DNA of 64,000 nt from NCBI GenBank assembly GCA_037176845.1, contig JAYKXP010000015.1:496001-560000 (forward strand), in the 5' to 3' direction. Below are positions 45,062-57,700 of this stretch, piece after piece (position 1 is the stretch's first letter; every line of letters begins with the position of its first letter). Under the pieces are notes generated by a model, which ran no database searches, was not told the DNA's origin, and saw nothing but the letters and a program-made list of their open reading frames with translations. The position numbers were made by a program, and so were the translations under genes. This DNA comes from Paramarasmius palmivorus. Its lineage: Eukaryota; Basidiomycota; Agaricomycetes; Agaricales; Marasmiaceae.

Positions 45062-47162
45062 CTACTGCCTCTTCCTAAACATCAAATCAACCTTCCTATT
45101 CGGCATCCTCGCAGAACCAAACCACACATCCTGCGGTACCCTTCCCTCATTTTCGCCATCGAACTTGACATCATAAGTCACCAACACATGCGATAACAAC
45201 AACTTTAACTCGTTCACTGCAAAGAACCTTCCTGGGCAAGCATGTCTCCCAGTGCCAAAGAGCATGTATTCCGTGTTGGGAGTGATCATTTGGTGTTTGA
45301 TGCGTCCGCCTTCGTCACCGTCTGCGGAACGAATGTCGGAGAACCGCCATGGGTTGAACTCGAATGGATCGGTGTAGTGTTTCTGTATGAGCATAAGCAT
45401 GCAGGGAAAAGGTGAAAGGGGTATGAGCTATACCTCATCGTAATGGATTCCAGCAGTTGGTAGCGATACTGTTGCACCAGCAGGGATAGTAGTTCCATCG
45501 GAGAACGCAAAGTCTTTCATCACTTTACGTGTAGAGGACACTAGAGGACTTTGGTTAGTTACGAAAGCCACTGAGTGGCTGATGCACGTACACGCTCCCA
45601 AGCCTGCTAATCGGCCAACTTCCTTCAAGAAGCTATCCAGCTTACGCATTTGCTGGAAACTGTGTTTCGACCAACCGTGTTCGCTGACGATACTCTCGAT
45701 TTCTTGACGGAGTTCGGGAACGTATTGAGGGTTTGCGGCGACGTAGTAAAGAGCATCTGTGAACGTCTGGACTATGGTTTAGTTTTTGGCGGAATCCTAA
45801 TGAACGAAGGGATTACCATCGACTGTGGGGATCGTTAGACATCTCAGCGAAGAAAGAAATTCAGAGTTACGTACTGAAGTATGGATAGCAGCGAAATTGA
45901 TTGTCAAAATCCTCATCACGAAATCGTACATGGATCGCTTCCGACCAATCTCCGAATCCATAAGCCACATCAAGAAGTCGTTCTAGAACCGAATCAATTG
46001 TGTGTTCGCGTACATGCAAGAACGAACTCACAGGCTTGTCCTCCCATTCCTCACCGGCGGCCTCTAGTTTCTGTCTTTCCAGCCTCTCCGTGATAATGGG
46101 CTCCAAGAACTTTCTTGCAAGTTTGATGCTTTTCGGTACAGAAGTGAGAGTTTCCCCGACGAATCTGTGTGAACCATGAGAACGTTGACAGATGATGCCT
46201 TTCGAAACAAACTGACTTCCTGAGGAATTCTGGGAATAAGTTGATGATCTGCGCCGATATGACAACTTGGATAGTGAACTTGATGTTGAGGTCCTGCAAT
46301 TTCCCACTCAATCAGGACATTTCTTCGGGACTTTAGTCAAAAGTTTCACGTACGAGGTATTCCGGGTCGCGACAAAGGGGCAAACCAACGAAAAGCCTGT
46401 TACTTGTTCTAGCGACGACTTGGAAAATGGAGTCTGCTATGGGACGTTTTGTCCATTCTAGTAGCCGATGATAAGTCTTTGATTTGGTTGTGAGAAAAAG
46501 ACACGTACCGGCGGTAGGAGGCATCTCGTCATTGAACGAAGTCACAATCTCATCCCTCACTTCGTCAAATTTGGCACCAAGGTTCTTCGTCAGGGGGCCT
46601 CGTACGACGGGGATGTGATATGGGTCGTGAGCGATGGGTTCTCCCAAAGTATATTCAACTTGCAAGCTCTATAGTGTTGTTAGAGTAGCCATAGTCATGA
46701 CGGGACTTAGGACAACTGACGTCGTTGACAGCATCATGAAAAGAGAGAATATCGTCGGGTGCTTTTCTATATTCTTCGACAAGTTCAGGTGAGGTAACAA
46801 TGACGTCCCAGCTGGTGAGGCGAGGGATTTTGAATACTCTTCCTTGGTACTGAGAGATATGGAATGAGATGGATGTATAGTACAAAGACAAGAAAACGAG
46901 CGCACCTTGTCATACCCCTCTTTAACCACATCCCTTGCATTTGTCATATACTTGAAGGCATCGAGGAAAGAAGCAAACCCTTCTCTTCCCACCGAAGGAA
47001 TGGAGCGAAGCTGAGTAGTCGATTTTGTCAGTCTGATAAGGTTCAGCAAATTTAATTACGAAATTCGCGCACCTTTGCGTTCAGAGCACGTTGTTGAGCA
47101 ATTTTATTGCCAATATACAATGCCGAAACCGCCAAAGCAAGCTGTATCAGAACATGGGGCAT
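45062..47162 (-). CDS. Cytochrome P450, ent-kaurene-oxidase-like (paralogue 4)
   Basis: Start MPHVLIQLALAVSALYIGNK at 47162, stop at 45062. Landmarks: [126 protein letters not shown] (6-nt exon TCGATG near 45830), [42 protein letters not shown] and [18 protein letters not shown]. The segment FTIQVV and GPLTKN make it the closest of the three to the plus-strand paralogue 1. Complete, with all haem-binding and ExxR residues. Confidence 0.87.
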
Positions 47163-47700
47163 GGTGAAGATGGGGAGCAAAGTGGGGAGAGTATCACCGA
47201 TCGAGATACATACTGCAGGTCTCGGTGCCCGTGACACGTCAGGGGAAATCGTAAGCAAGAAAAAAAATCAACTGAATGGAAGCTATTGGTAGCCCGTAAT
47301 AAACGGGGATGAAGTAGTTCCTGGTATGTGCTTCGACCGCCAGATTAGAGGTCCATTTGTAAGTACTACTGGAGTCCAACCAGTAGCTCGTTAGAATGCG
47401 CTATATACTTTGCATTAAGGATGCGACTAGGACGCGACTCGATGCAAATTTAGAACACAATCTGGCAGAGCGCCGGGATACCCGATACCAGTCCATTCTC
47501 AGATTGCAACCACTCTGGTTAACAGCGGCTTGGCACTGTCTAGCAAGGTTGCTTCGGGTCGGCGATGTGCAAGAACTCCTTCCTTCTCTTTCCACGAGAG
47601 GTGTAGCATCAAAACTAGTCAAGTCTTTGCTTCATTAAAACGATAGTAAGGAGGATAGTAAGGAGGATACCCGTCTATTAATGCCAATGAATGTTCATGC
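47163..47700. other. Intergenic region
   Basis: 538 bp without a convincing gene. Near 47643-47668 the 13-mer GATAGTAAGGAGG occurs twice in tandem. A plus frame at 47396-47638 is unsupported. Confidence 0.5.
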
Positions 47701-48576
47701 CTATCTTAACTCCCGGTCAGCAATCTCCGCCAATAGGCTCTTCAGCTTCTCAGCGAGACCAGGTGTCAACTGAGTAACACCATCAGCAGTAACGAGTCGG
47801 TACGCCGGCATTGACTGGTACGTGTCTGCGAGCATCTACAGAGGAATCAGCTCTCGATTAAATGGGGAACCGACAACGAAACACACACCTTGCCCTCTTC
47901 GACCAAAACCGAAGCAACGATATCGTCCACGTCTCCGATACGGCCTAGCGCTGGTACGTTTCTATCATCTATCAACGGGTGAGTATGTATAGGCCAAGGA
48001 AGATGTCAAGATGGCAAGCCAACCATGTATGTGCATCCACCCTGACCCATGTTGAATAGCCCCATTCCTCTGTACCTCATCTACATCTTCTTTTAAGCCG
48101 GCTTGTATCGCCTCATGGAGAATACTTCGGAATTTCGCTGTACCCATTCTCTAAGTGACCAAAGAACGAGGAAGCGAATAGCAAAATAACTCACGGTTCT
48201 CCTTGAAATCATTCAATCCACTGTCCTCGTGTGCAGGTAACCACCCAATCACCGTACTCGACTCCGAGAAAGGAGGAGGCGTCGATAAAAACGAGACAGC
48301 AAAGACCGGCGAGGTCAGAGAAAGAGGTGTCGGCGGGTTTACGAGGTGATAAAAGATATCCGGACGCGTTGGGTCAGGAAAAGAGGTCTGTAGCTGGTCG
48401 TTGCGATACGAATATGAAGTCGAAAAATTCCGAGGACGCGAAATTGGGATTTGTATATGGGTACGTCCAGCGACCGAAATATGCGTCAAAGGTCTTCTAA
48501 GAGCTAACAAAGCTCGAGTTCTCGGAAAGAGACGAGCATTTTTGAGAATGGTGGTGGTTCTGGTCAACGAGTTCAT
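47701..48576 (-). CDS. Probable mitochondrial protein, UPF0651 (YPL107W)-like
   Basis: Four or five exons, about 230 residues, start MNSLTRTTTILKNARLFPR at 48576 and TAG at 47701. The N-terminus is rich in Arg/Ser/Thr with few acids (RTRALLALRRPLTHIS), a typical mitochondrial presequence. After GWLPAHEDSGLNDFKENR an exon gives RMGTAKFRSILHEAI and a GSGWMHIH stretch. The C-terminal exons read DDRNVPALGRIGDVDDIVAS and DTYQSMPAYRLVTADGVTQL, ending LAEIADRELR. The C-terminal pattern (P..GRI.D..DI..S, then Y..MP.YR..T.DG..QLT) resembles my memory of the fungal UPF0651 family, whose function is unknown. A GNAT-like assignment was considered and not supported. Confidence 0.6.
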
Positions 48577-48650
48577 CCGAATTGCGTCATACGGACAATT
48601 TTTGCTTTTTCCTTTTCTTTCGGATTTCAGGAATTGACTATGTACCGTAT

Positions 48651-49789
48651 CTACTTTGGCCCTAGTATCTCTTTCAATACAGGTAAATAATCTGGATGCG
48701 TGTAACTAAAACATCTGAGATCCTTCTGCCACCCAGGCCTTAAAAACTGGGTAGGTGACAGTGGCTTGTCACTTAGCCTTCGGTTTTTCGGAGGAGCTTT
48801 GCGTAGCACCAAGGTATAACACTGGCGTTCAACGTCGTAATGCAGAGCAACACGAGCAGTTCCTATTCACAAACCAGTAAGCATCGCGTAAAACCACGAC
48901 AGAGGGAAACGTACCCTCATACAGTTGCTTCCTTTTCTCTGGGTATCCCAAGAACGACATCCCAATGCGCAAATCCAACACCTTATCCGCACCCAAAACC
49001 CACAAGATTACACTATTGCTAAACACACTGACATCAAACGCTCCTCCAAGTTGCCATATCGTCCTACGCGGGGGCACAGTCTTCATTTCTTCTGGAAGGA
49101 ACGTTTCCCAATGACTGAACATGTCCTTTGTAACCAGACCATCTTCAATTAACTGGTTCTTCAACGCAAAGTGTGGATCCCTATCTGTCTTCGCGAGAGC
49201 TATTTGCCATAGAGGTATACCCCAATATCGACCGTTGGGCAGGACGTAATCCCGACCTTTGACGAAGGCATCCATGGTAGTATCATTCGTGACACGAAAG
49301 CGCAGCTCGGAGGCGTACAAAGGTTGGGTTTTAACCCTGTGTCTCCGAAGATAGAGCACTCCATTTGGATTGTGTGTTATTTGTGCGAGAGAGGTCTTTG
49401 GGAAGAGGTTTAAGGGTGAAGATGAGGATGGTAGTGAGAGTCGAGTGATTGAGAGGAAAGGGATATGGTCTGAGGGTGTACGTTCTATATGTCTGAATGT
49501 GGATATTCGTGCAGGTGTAGGATTCTGCAAGGAATTAGCTTGTGTCTGGCTGGGAAGCAAATACACGCACCAGAGAAGGTTGCGATTTTGGCTCTGTAAA
49601 GTCTTCGGAGTCTCCGGTCAACGGGGAATCGTGAGATTCCTCACCTCGAGAGCCACCTTCTTCTACACTGGTTGAGGCATATCTTCTACTGCATGTCGCG
49701 TTTAGGCTATGATTCGCAAGAGATACGATTCGCGGTCGTGTTCGTTGTGCTGTTCGGTGACAAGCGCGACGTAGAGTTGAGACGAGCAT
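48651..49789 (-). CDS. Probable mitochondrial hypothetical protein
   Basis: Three exons, about 350 residues. Exon 1 starts MLVSTLRRACHRTAQRTRPR at 49789, a basic presequence, followed by CSRRYAST. Exon 2 contains a well-structured region: FRHIERTPSDHIPFLSITRL, GVLYLRRHRVKTQPLYASEL, RYWGIPLWQIALAKT. The last exon, after an intron near 48830-48880, reads TARVALHYDVERQCYTLVLR and ends HPDYLPVLKEILGPK at a TAG (48651). I do not recognise the family. It is not low-complexity, so it is likely a real conserved protein, possibly of the mitochondrial matrix. It lies 75 bp upstream of the preceding mitochondrial gene on the same strand. Confidence 0.65.
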
Positions 49790-50371
49790 CCAAGTCTTCT
49801 GTTGAGATATCAGCAAGAGTGACAGAGTTGCTAGTGAACTATAGAACTTACTGTCTAACAGATACACGACAAAGGTTCAATGCGGAAGTACTTATCAGGC
49901 TAGTTGCTATTTATGGCAGGTGATTCACATCACGCTTAGGAACACGGATTCAGAAATCTCCATCTCCATCGACGTCCTCGTTCCTCACCGATACATGAAG
50001 ATCATAAAAAGGAATCTATTCCGATCGTATCAAAGAAACAGAAACGAAGCAGGAATCATAGAGACGACGGATAGAGAAAATAGGAAAGACAACACCGTGA
50101 CACGACAGCAAATGAAGCAGACGAATAGCATAGGAAACCCAAAACGAGCAGCTTACAACGAGAGCAAGATAAGGCAAGGAAGATAGTACGAGCTGGATTT
50201 GCATCAGTCGATAAGTCATAAGAATTCGTAAGATGAGCAAGAAATACACGAATCCGATTCAGATCGTCTCAGCATTCTTTCGGAGCTTCTGGGCGAACGA
50301 GGACCGAACAATCCTGGAGCTAACTTGGCTATCCAGGAATACAGATTGACGACGACTCACGTTCCAAGATC
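49790..50371. other. Duplicated 3' flank of the giant gene
   Basis: No independent gene. From about 50017 it matches the region downstream of and around the end of the giant gene (about 51510-51860), for example AAATGAAGCAGA and GAGAGCAAGATAAGG words. Confidence 0.6.
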
Positions 50372-51071
50372 TCAATCAGGAGGTGGTGGTGTAGGTGCAA
50401 GGTTGGGATCAGCTAGTGACAGGTATCAATACACACTCATCTTGCTCACGACTATGAAGCACTCACGTTGCCAAGTAGCCCAATCGATCTCAACGGAGCT
50501 CCTGGGCGAACGAGGACCGAACAATCCTGGGCTACCTGCTTCCGGAATAATTGGACTCTCAAAACACACTCATCTCGCTCACGACTATGAAGCACTCACG
50601 TTGCCAAGTAGCCCAATCGATCTCAACGGCCGGGTCAAATTGAGGTGGACTCGGAGGTGCTGCTAGCGTAGAGCCTTCATTACTCCTACTTGATCGAGGA
50701 TACACACTTCTCCATACAGGCCTTGCTCGAGGCATCCAATCGATCTCAACGGTTGGGTCAAATTGAGATGGTGCCGCTACCGCAGAGCCTTCATCCCTCC
50801 TACTTGATCGAGGGCACACACTTCTCCATGCAGGCCTTGCTCGAGGCATCCAATCGATCTCAACAGCTGAGTCAAATTGAGGTGGACTCGGAGGTGCCGC
50901 TACCGCAGAGCCTTCATCCCTCCTACTTGATCGAGGATACACACTTCTCCATACAGGCCTTGCTCGAAGCATTTCTGGTGCTGGTTCAGCAAGCGGTTCA
51001 TCAGCCGGTGATCCTCCAGGTCCGTACAAGTTGCTGGTGCCATTGGTGGCGGTGACACCAGCAGCTGTCAA
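50372..51071 (-). pseudogene. Repeat-amplified copy of the 3' end of the giant gene
   Basis: An open frame at 50559-51071 reads LYGPGGSPADEPLAEPAPEM, then three tandem versions of RARPAWRSVCPRSSRRDEGS with AVAAPPSPPQFDSAVEIDW linkers, and ends WATWQ at a splice donor. A possible last exon near 50415 gives ADPNLAPTPPPPD and a TGA at 50372. Exactly the same phase and motif order (APEMPQARPAWRSVVPR, WATWQ, ADPHFVPTPP) close the giant gene at 51774-52240. Upstream, a piece at 51080-51170 reads APFYYSEAIQNTVNAVLTAA with no match in the giant gene. So this is a duplicated 3' fragment, perhaps fused to new sequence; whether it is expressed cannot be told. Confidence 0.55.
50481..50985. repeat. Tandem repeat (period about 114-132 bp)
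   Basis: The anchor CAATCGATCTCAACGG (last base or two vary) recurs at 50481, 50613, 50737 and 50851. Period changes come from presence or absence of a nine-base GTGGACTCG-type segment. Confidence 0.8.
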
Positions 51072-51773
51072 AACCGCGTTGACGGTGTTCTGTATGGCCT
51101 CGGAGTAATAGAATGGTGCACAGAATTTGCGATGGAGCTGGGTGATTCAGTCGGCGCATATACGACGTACGTGTCACTGCTAGCAGATGATATGATTACC
51201 GCTCCCAAGTACAGTGTTAAAGATGGTTTGCATGACCTGTCTTTGCTCAGTATTGAGTGAACTCAAGGCTTGTCGGGACGAAGCCAAGCTGCCCACTGCC
51301 AGAAAAGTCAGTATGGGCACGGGAATTGTAGCGTGAATAGTTGCCTAATTGTGGTGATAGGATTCGGTCAACAAAATCTGGGAGGTTGCCGTTGACGTTA
51401 ACGATGCTTTGGGACATGGCTTGCGAGTTGCAAAGGAATTCAGCTTATGTCATCACGTTCATCACCTTCTTGTCTTTCTTTCTCACTGTGGTACGCACGA
51501 AGAGCAGGAAAGAAATCTATTCCGAGGGTATCAAGGGAACAGACACAAAGCATAAATCATAGAGACCATAGATGAAGAAAATAAGGAAGAGATAAAACCA
51601 CAACAGATGAAGCAGATGAGCATAGGAGACGGAAAACGAGCGACGCATAATGAGAGCAAGATAAGGTAAGAAACAATAGTACAAGCTAGATTCGCATCAT
51701 TAAACGTTCGTCAGATAGGTCGTAAAATCAGCAAGAAATACACTAGTCCGATTCAGATCTAGAAATCAAATCA
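51072..51773. other. Spacer between the 3' copy and the giant gene
   Basis: Contains a minus-strand frame near 51210-51420 (MSQSIVNVNGNLPDFVD and SSLNTEQRQVMQTIFN pieces in different frames) that may be 5' exons of the 3'-copy locus. Not confidently splicable. The left end of the giant gene's 3' flank (51510 on) is duplicated at 50017. Confidence 0.4.
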
Positions 51774-54700
51774 TCACATCATCCTCGAGCTCCTGGGCGA
51801 ACGAGGACCAAACAACCCTGGGCTACTTGCTTCTGGAACAAGAAGGCCAGGTTCGACAGACGGTGGTGTAGGTACAAAGTGGGGATCAGCTAGTGACAGG
51901 TATCAGTGAATGCCCGTTTCGCTCAAAGACTCATGAAGTACTCACGTTGCCAAGTAGCCCAAGACATTGTCTGAGCGCGTGGGTCAGGTTGAGGGGGAGG
52001 TGCTGCAGCGGCTGCTGCTGCCGCCGCCGCCTCTCTTTTCTTCCTACGACTTGTTCGAGGAACCACGCTTCTCCATGCAGGTCTGGCCTGAGGCATCTCG
52101 GGTGCGGGTTCAGGTGGAGGTGGTGGTGGAGGTGGTACATCGGCAGGTGGTCCTCCAGGTTGACCAGGTTGAGGTTTCCAGTCGGGTTCGAATTCACCTC
52201 CGGGACCGTACTTGGATCGGATGCAGAGGAGATAACCAATTTCACTAGAGACGGGTAAGACATTGAGCGATGACATTGGAAGGTAACCACGTACTGTTGC
52301 AATCCTCGTCTCTCTTCACGCAGTTTGCCAACTTCGCCGAGAAGGATTCGCACTTCGGTGGCAAGAGCTTTGCTAAAGTCATCAAGGTACTATGTTTGTC
52401 ACAAATCAGTAACTGAAAGTGAACTCGAGAGTTTATAATATAAACTTACGCCTTGAATGTTGAAAGGCACTTGTTCATCAGCGGTCTCTCTAACAGCATC
52501 CAGAGTCTCCCGATGGTGTCGTTCACAGTCATCTCGCCATTCTGTAACAGATAGTCAACACCATTCAAGAAATAGCGAAGCAATCAACCTACCCTGAGAC
52601 AGTCTCTCCAACAATTCACGCTGCGCAGCATTTTGTCTTTCCAATTCCGCAATGACTGCCTCAAAGCCTAAAGAAACATTCAGTGCAAGTACACTCAACA
52701 CCGACACACCAACTTACCAGGCTTTGCATCAGCAGCTGCCCTCGCTTCCTCTGCCACCTCCCTATCTCTCTGCATATCCTCTTGCATCTTGTTCATCATT
52801 GCCATCAAATTCATGATGTCTTCGTCCTTCTTCGCACGTCTTTCAATCTTCTCCGCATGTCGCTCGTCCGATAATGTCTTCTTTTCTTCCATCAATCCCC
52901 TCTGTTCGTTCACCAAGTTCGTGATGTCGCCCAGTTGTCGGTTGAGATTCTCGTTCTGTTCATCTCTTTCGGCCTTTTCACGTTCTCGCAAGTCAGCCTC
53001 CTCAATCTCGCGTTGATGTTTCTCCTCCTCTCGTTGCCGTCTTTCGTCTTCGAGCTCAGCACGTACACGAGCCAATTCTTCCTCGAGGTCACGGATCCGG
53101 TCATCTCGAGCAGCATCAGCGGCAGCTTGAGCCTCAGCTCTCTCTTGTTCGACTCGTTGACGCTCTGCATCAGCCGCTTCGCGTTCGCGTTGCATCTCTT
53201 CTCGTTCCATATCAATGACCTCCCTGATTTCTCTGGCATGTTGACTAGCCACATCATGGAGGATAGACGAGTGACGATCAGAGATCGTATCATCTGGGGC
53301 GGCCCTGAGACGAATGGATGGCGCATCTTCCATGACAGCTGGTGCTGGCACTGGAAGAACGGGTTCATCTCCGGGTGCTGTTGGTGGAGGAGCAGGCGGT
53401 GGTTGAGACTGTTCGAGTAGCCTCTGGACGTGATCTAACTGCTCCATAACTGCATCTCTTGCTTCAGCAGCTATTTGATCCCTGCGACCCTCATTCTCCA
53501 AGAAGAGACGTTGTCGATCTTCCTCATTACGGCGGAAGTCTTCTTCTCGGACATCTTCAGCCTGTTGTGCACTCTCGCCGACGTGTCGTAACTGGTCTTC
53601 GACTTCGTCCAAGCGAGCGAGACGCTCTCGGTCTGCTTCTTCCCTAGCAAGGTCCGCAACTGGTGTGGCCGTAGTTCGGGGAGGATAGCCAGGTGTAGTG
53701 GGAGTGCGAGGTGGCATACCAGGTGTAGTGGGGGTACGAGGTGGCATTCCAGGTGTAAATGGAGGTATACCATGTTCTTCTACCGTGTCAGATACTGAAC
53801 GTGCCTCAGCACCAGGATGTTCGGCAGGCAATGTACGTAGGACGTGCGAGTCTGGAGGAGAGGCTTCATCTTCATATCGTACAGAGCGACCAGAGCGACC
53901 AGTAGGCTGTCGACTGATAGGCGGCGGTGAGTGTGGAACTTCGTATGCACTTGCCGGTGGCATGTGACTCGGAGTAACGCCAGGCGCATAGGTGGAGTGG
54001 CGAAGGGCTTCGTGCTCTTCAGGATCTGCAAGATTATTGTTAATGTGGTAAAAAAAGGAAAGGTATATAAACTCACGGGTGTCTATACGGTGAGTAGTTG
54101 GTACTCCCTCGGGGTAGCCAGGTTCGATAACAGTAGGAGGACGATGAGTACCGGCGACAGATGGTTGGTAAGTGTGTGTACGGGGAGGAGGCACTGGTAG
54201 ACCTTGAGAGTCTGTGTACTGCATAGGTGCACCACTGGGAGAGACTGATCGGCGTGATCCAGTTCTTTGTGTTCTGTGTGTTCGACTTGGACTGCCATGT
54301 CTGCGACTTCCACGGCTAGGAGAGTAACTTGCACTTCGAGGGCTTCCGGAGGGACTTCTGCGGCTTCTCCCAGGTCGATGACGCCTGCGGTCGCCGTAAT
54401 ACTCGTCATCATAAGAACCAGACCTTCGGCGACCACGATCCCTTCGACCACGACCACGGTCAGGACTACGACTATAGCTGCGGCTTCCACCTCGTCGACT
54501 GCGTCCACCACTTCGACTTGGACCATATCGAGAGTAACGTTCAGAACGGCCAGGAGAAATCGAACGAGAACGGGAACGACGAGAACGAGACGGACGAGCA
54601 GACGGATGAACATGATGGTCTTCATAAACAGGGCTCGGAGATCGATCTATACGCGTAGGTGCGCGACTGGGACCTACTCCTGAGCGAGGATCATAAGGAG

Positions 54701-57700
54701 TACCGTGACGTGCGGGATCTGTGTAAGAACCTGAGGGTATTACTACCACTGGAGCATCTCCACCAGTCGGATGCCTGCTTGGAGGCGTACGAGAACGTGA
54801 ACGACCTCTTGGAGAACGAGACCGGCTTCTGGGACGATCACCATAGGCTGATGGCATAACAGTTGGCATGCCTGTCATTGGATAACCAGGAGCGCCAGTC
54901 ATTGGGACACCAGGAGCACCGGTCATCGGAACACCCGGCATTGGCATTCCAGGTTGATAGCCTGTTCCAGGATATCCAGTTGGCATTTGACCTCCAGGTC
55001 CAGGAACTATAATGGGCGCTTGCGAAGGTTGAGTACCACCAGGTATGATGATAGGAGTGTGGCGTCCACTTGAACGGCTGCGACTTCGACTTCGACTACG
55101 GTCGCGACCACTACCACCAGTATGCACAATAATAGGCGCTGTCCCGTGGGCTGCATTGGTGGCATCTGCATGGGGGGCATTCCCATTGGTGGCATTCCTT
55201 GTGAAGGTTGAACGTATATGGGTTGAGGTGGCGGACTTCGACTTCCACGACGACTTCTATGACGACTATCAGTGCGTTGTATGATGACTGGAGTATGGCT
55301 GCGACTGGAACTTCGACTATGAGCTCCTGGGGCTGGTACTACAACAGTCGTTGGTCCCTGTGGAGGTGGCATCATACGAGTTGGAGAGCGAGAACGTCTA
55401 CTACGTCCGCTACGCGCGAGGAACCAGGTCGGATAATAACTGGCGGGGAATGGGTGCGCGAGTAACGTGTAGGAGAGCGGGAGTAAGACCTTGATCTGCC
55501 TCGACTACGTGTACGTCGGCTACGCGTGCTTCGGGTACGATAGCTTCGAGGTGAGCGAGATCGTGAACGTGAACGAGAGCGTCTTCTGTGTGAAGAGCTC
55601 GACGAAGAACTTGGTGAACCTCCGCTGCGAACAATAACTGTTGGCCCCTGTGGCGGAGGCACAATTGGTGGCTGAGAATATTGCATACCAGGAGGCATCA
55701 TTCCACCAGGTACCATACCAGGTACACCAGGTTGCTGAACTGCCTGCGGTGGGATGTTGATAATAGTAGGTCCAGCAGCTTGTCCCATATCTGGATGTCT
55801 TGGGGTACCTGCTCGAAGTTCTGAAGGCGCCATCTGCGAGGGAGGCATGACAGTGACTAATGGAGGACCACCATCAGGATGAGGGACCACAGTAGGCGGT
55901 ACAGGAATAGGCGGAGGAGAATGTGCAACATCCCCAAACCTATGTGGACTTCTTGAACGCGTTGATGGATGTCTGCGACTGCTACGTGGGGTACGAGAAT
56001 GGGAACGTGAACGTGAACGAGAGGGAGATCGGGAGCGTGTAGATGATGAGCTGCTGCTACCGCTTCCGGATGGACTAGCCTGCATCTGGATTACTGTTGG
56101 CTGCTGGTCTGGTGGAGGAATGAAAGGAGGCTCCATAGGCATAGGAACTCCTGTGTGTGGCACTGGCATCTGCATAGTACCAGGAGGACCTGCAAATCCA
56201 TCCATAGGGATCACAGGTGGAGGACCAGGAACCCCAGTATAAGGACCACCAGGATATCCAGGCTGCCCCGGTTGATTGATGATAATAGGTGGTGGCGGCA
56301 TTCCTGCACCCAAACCTGGCGTAGGTACAACACCTGGAATGACTGGAGGTTCACCTCCTTCTGGCATCCGGGGAGGTATAACAGCTTCTTCTTGAGGAAC
56401 AAAGCCAGGAGGGAATGGGCCGACTTGTTGAGGCACCGGCATCGTCATACCGGGTACATACCCAACCTGTGGTGTACCTTCTCCTGAACTGCTTGAAGAT
56501 TCTGATTCACTTGGTTCACCAGCACCTGGTCCTGTTGATTAATTAGTTTGGAATTCGCACACTCGACGACCATGATACTCACGTCCTAGGTTAGCTAGTT
56601 GATTTCGCAACGCGTCCACATTCGCAATGACGCCGCGCAATTCTGATTGTCGATCTCTAACATCTCTTTCCAACCAAGCGTTGAGCTGTTGCATGTATCT
56701 CAACAATTCATGCGTCTGAGCCTCGTTTGCCATTGTCGAGAGTCGTGTATTCTATTCCAGGTTCAGCGCTACACGTCACGTTTCAGAACGAGAAAGCACT
56801 CACCCTAACAGATTCCAACAGCTCGTCCATTCCAGGGAAAGTAATTGGCGCTGGTGGCATTGGAACATATTGCAATCCCGAAGGACCTGCTTGAGCACCT
56901 GCTTGCTGCTGCCGCTGTTGATCAGGCATATGTCCAAGTGCACCTGGTGGTGGTACAACTCCTGGAACAATACCAGGCTGCGGTTGGGGCATTCCAGGTC
57001 CAGGAGGATGAGTTGGCTAAATCTCATTTGTCAACATACATACATTCAATTAACAATTGGAAAAAAACGCACCCTGTACCAGCTTTCGCCTGGTGGAGCA
57101 CCTACACTGGTTGGAGGAACACTCTGTGCACGACGTTGTTGATCTCGGAATGCTTGACTGCCAGGAACCTAGAGATACCATCGTCAGAATTTCATTCTCA
57201 GGATCAAAACAATACTACTCACTGGTATAGGTTCAGGTGGAGGTCCGAAATATCTTGGACGTTGCGGCATAGGCGTAGCATCACCTTCAACATCACCTTC
57301 TCTAGGTATATTCCCCATCTCTATCGGCTCTTCCTCTCTCTCCGTCTCTGGCACAGAAGGCGCTGTAGGCGGTACAGAAGGCTGCATAGGCGGCGGTCCA
57401 GTAGGCGCACCTCTTCTATCCCTCATCCTCCTCACAGGATGCCGAGGCTCATAATGCTCAGGCAACGGCGCCGTATAAACCCTCTCCGGCATGTCCGGCA
57501 TCTGCAACCTAATCGAAGGACTAGGCGACCTCTCCCCAGGCATCAAAATACTAATCTGCCTCACCGGATCCGGCATCCTAAATGGACTCCTAGGAGGCCT
57601 TTCCGTACCTCTAAGCAACTCATCCAACTGTTCAGCCAACGTAGGTCCCGCACGAACAGCCGTAGGCGCAACCGGCGCTCTCTGCTCAAACCCTCGAAGA

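Noticed and set aside
50481..50985. CRISPR-like regular repeats
   Set aside because: Repeats are long, contiguous and coding-derived in a eukaryote; no unique spacers.
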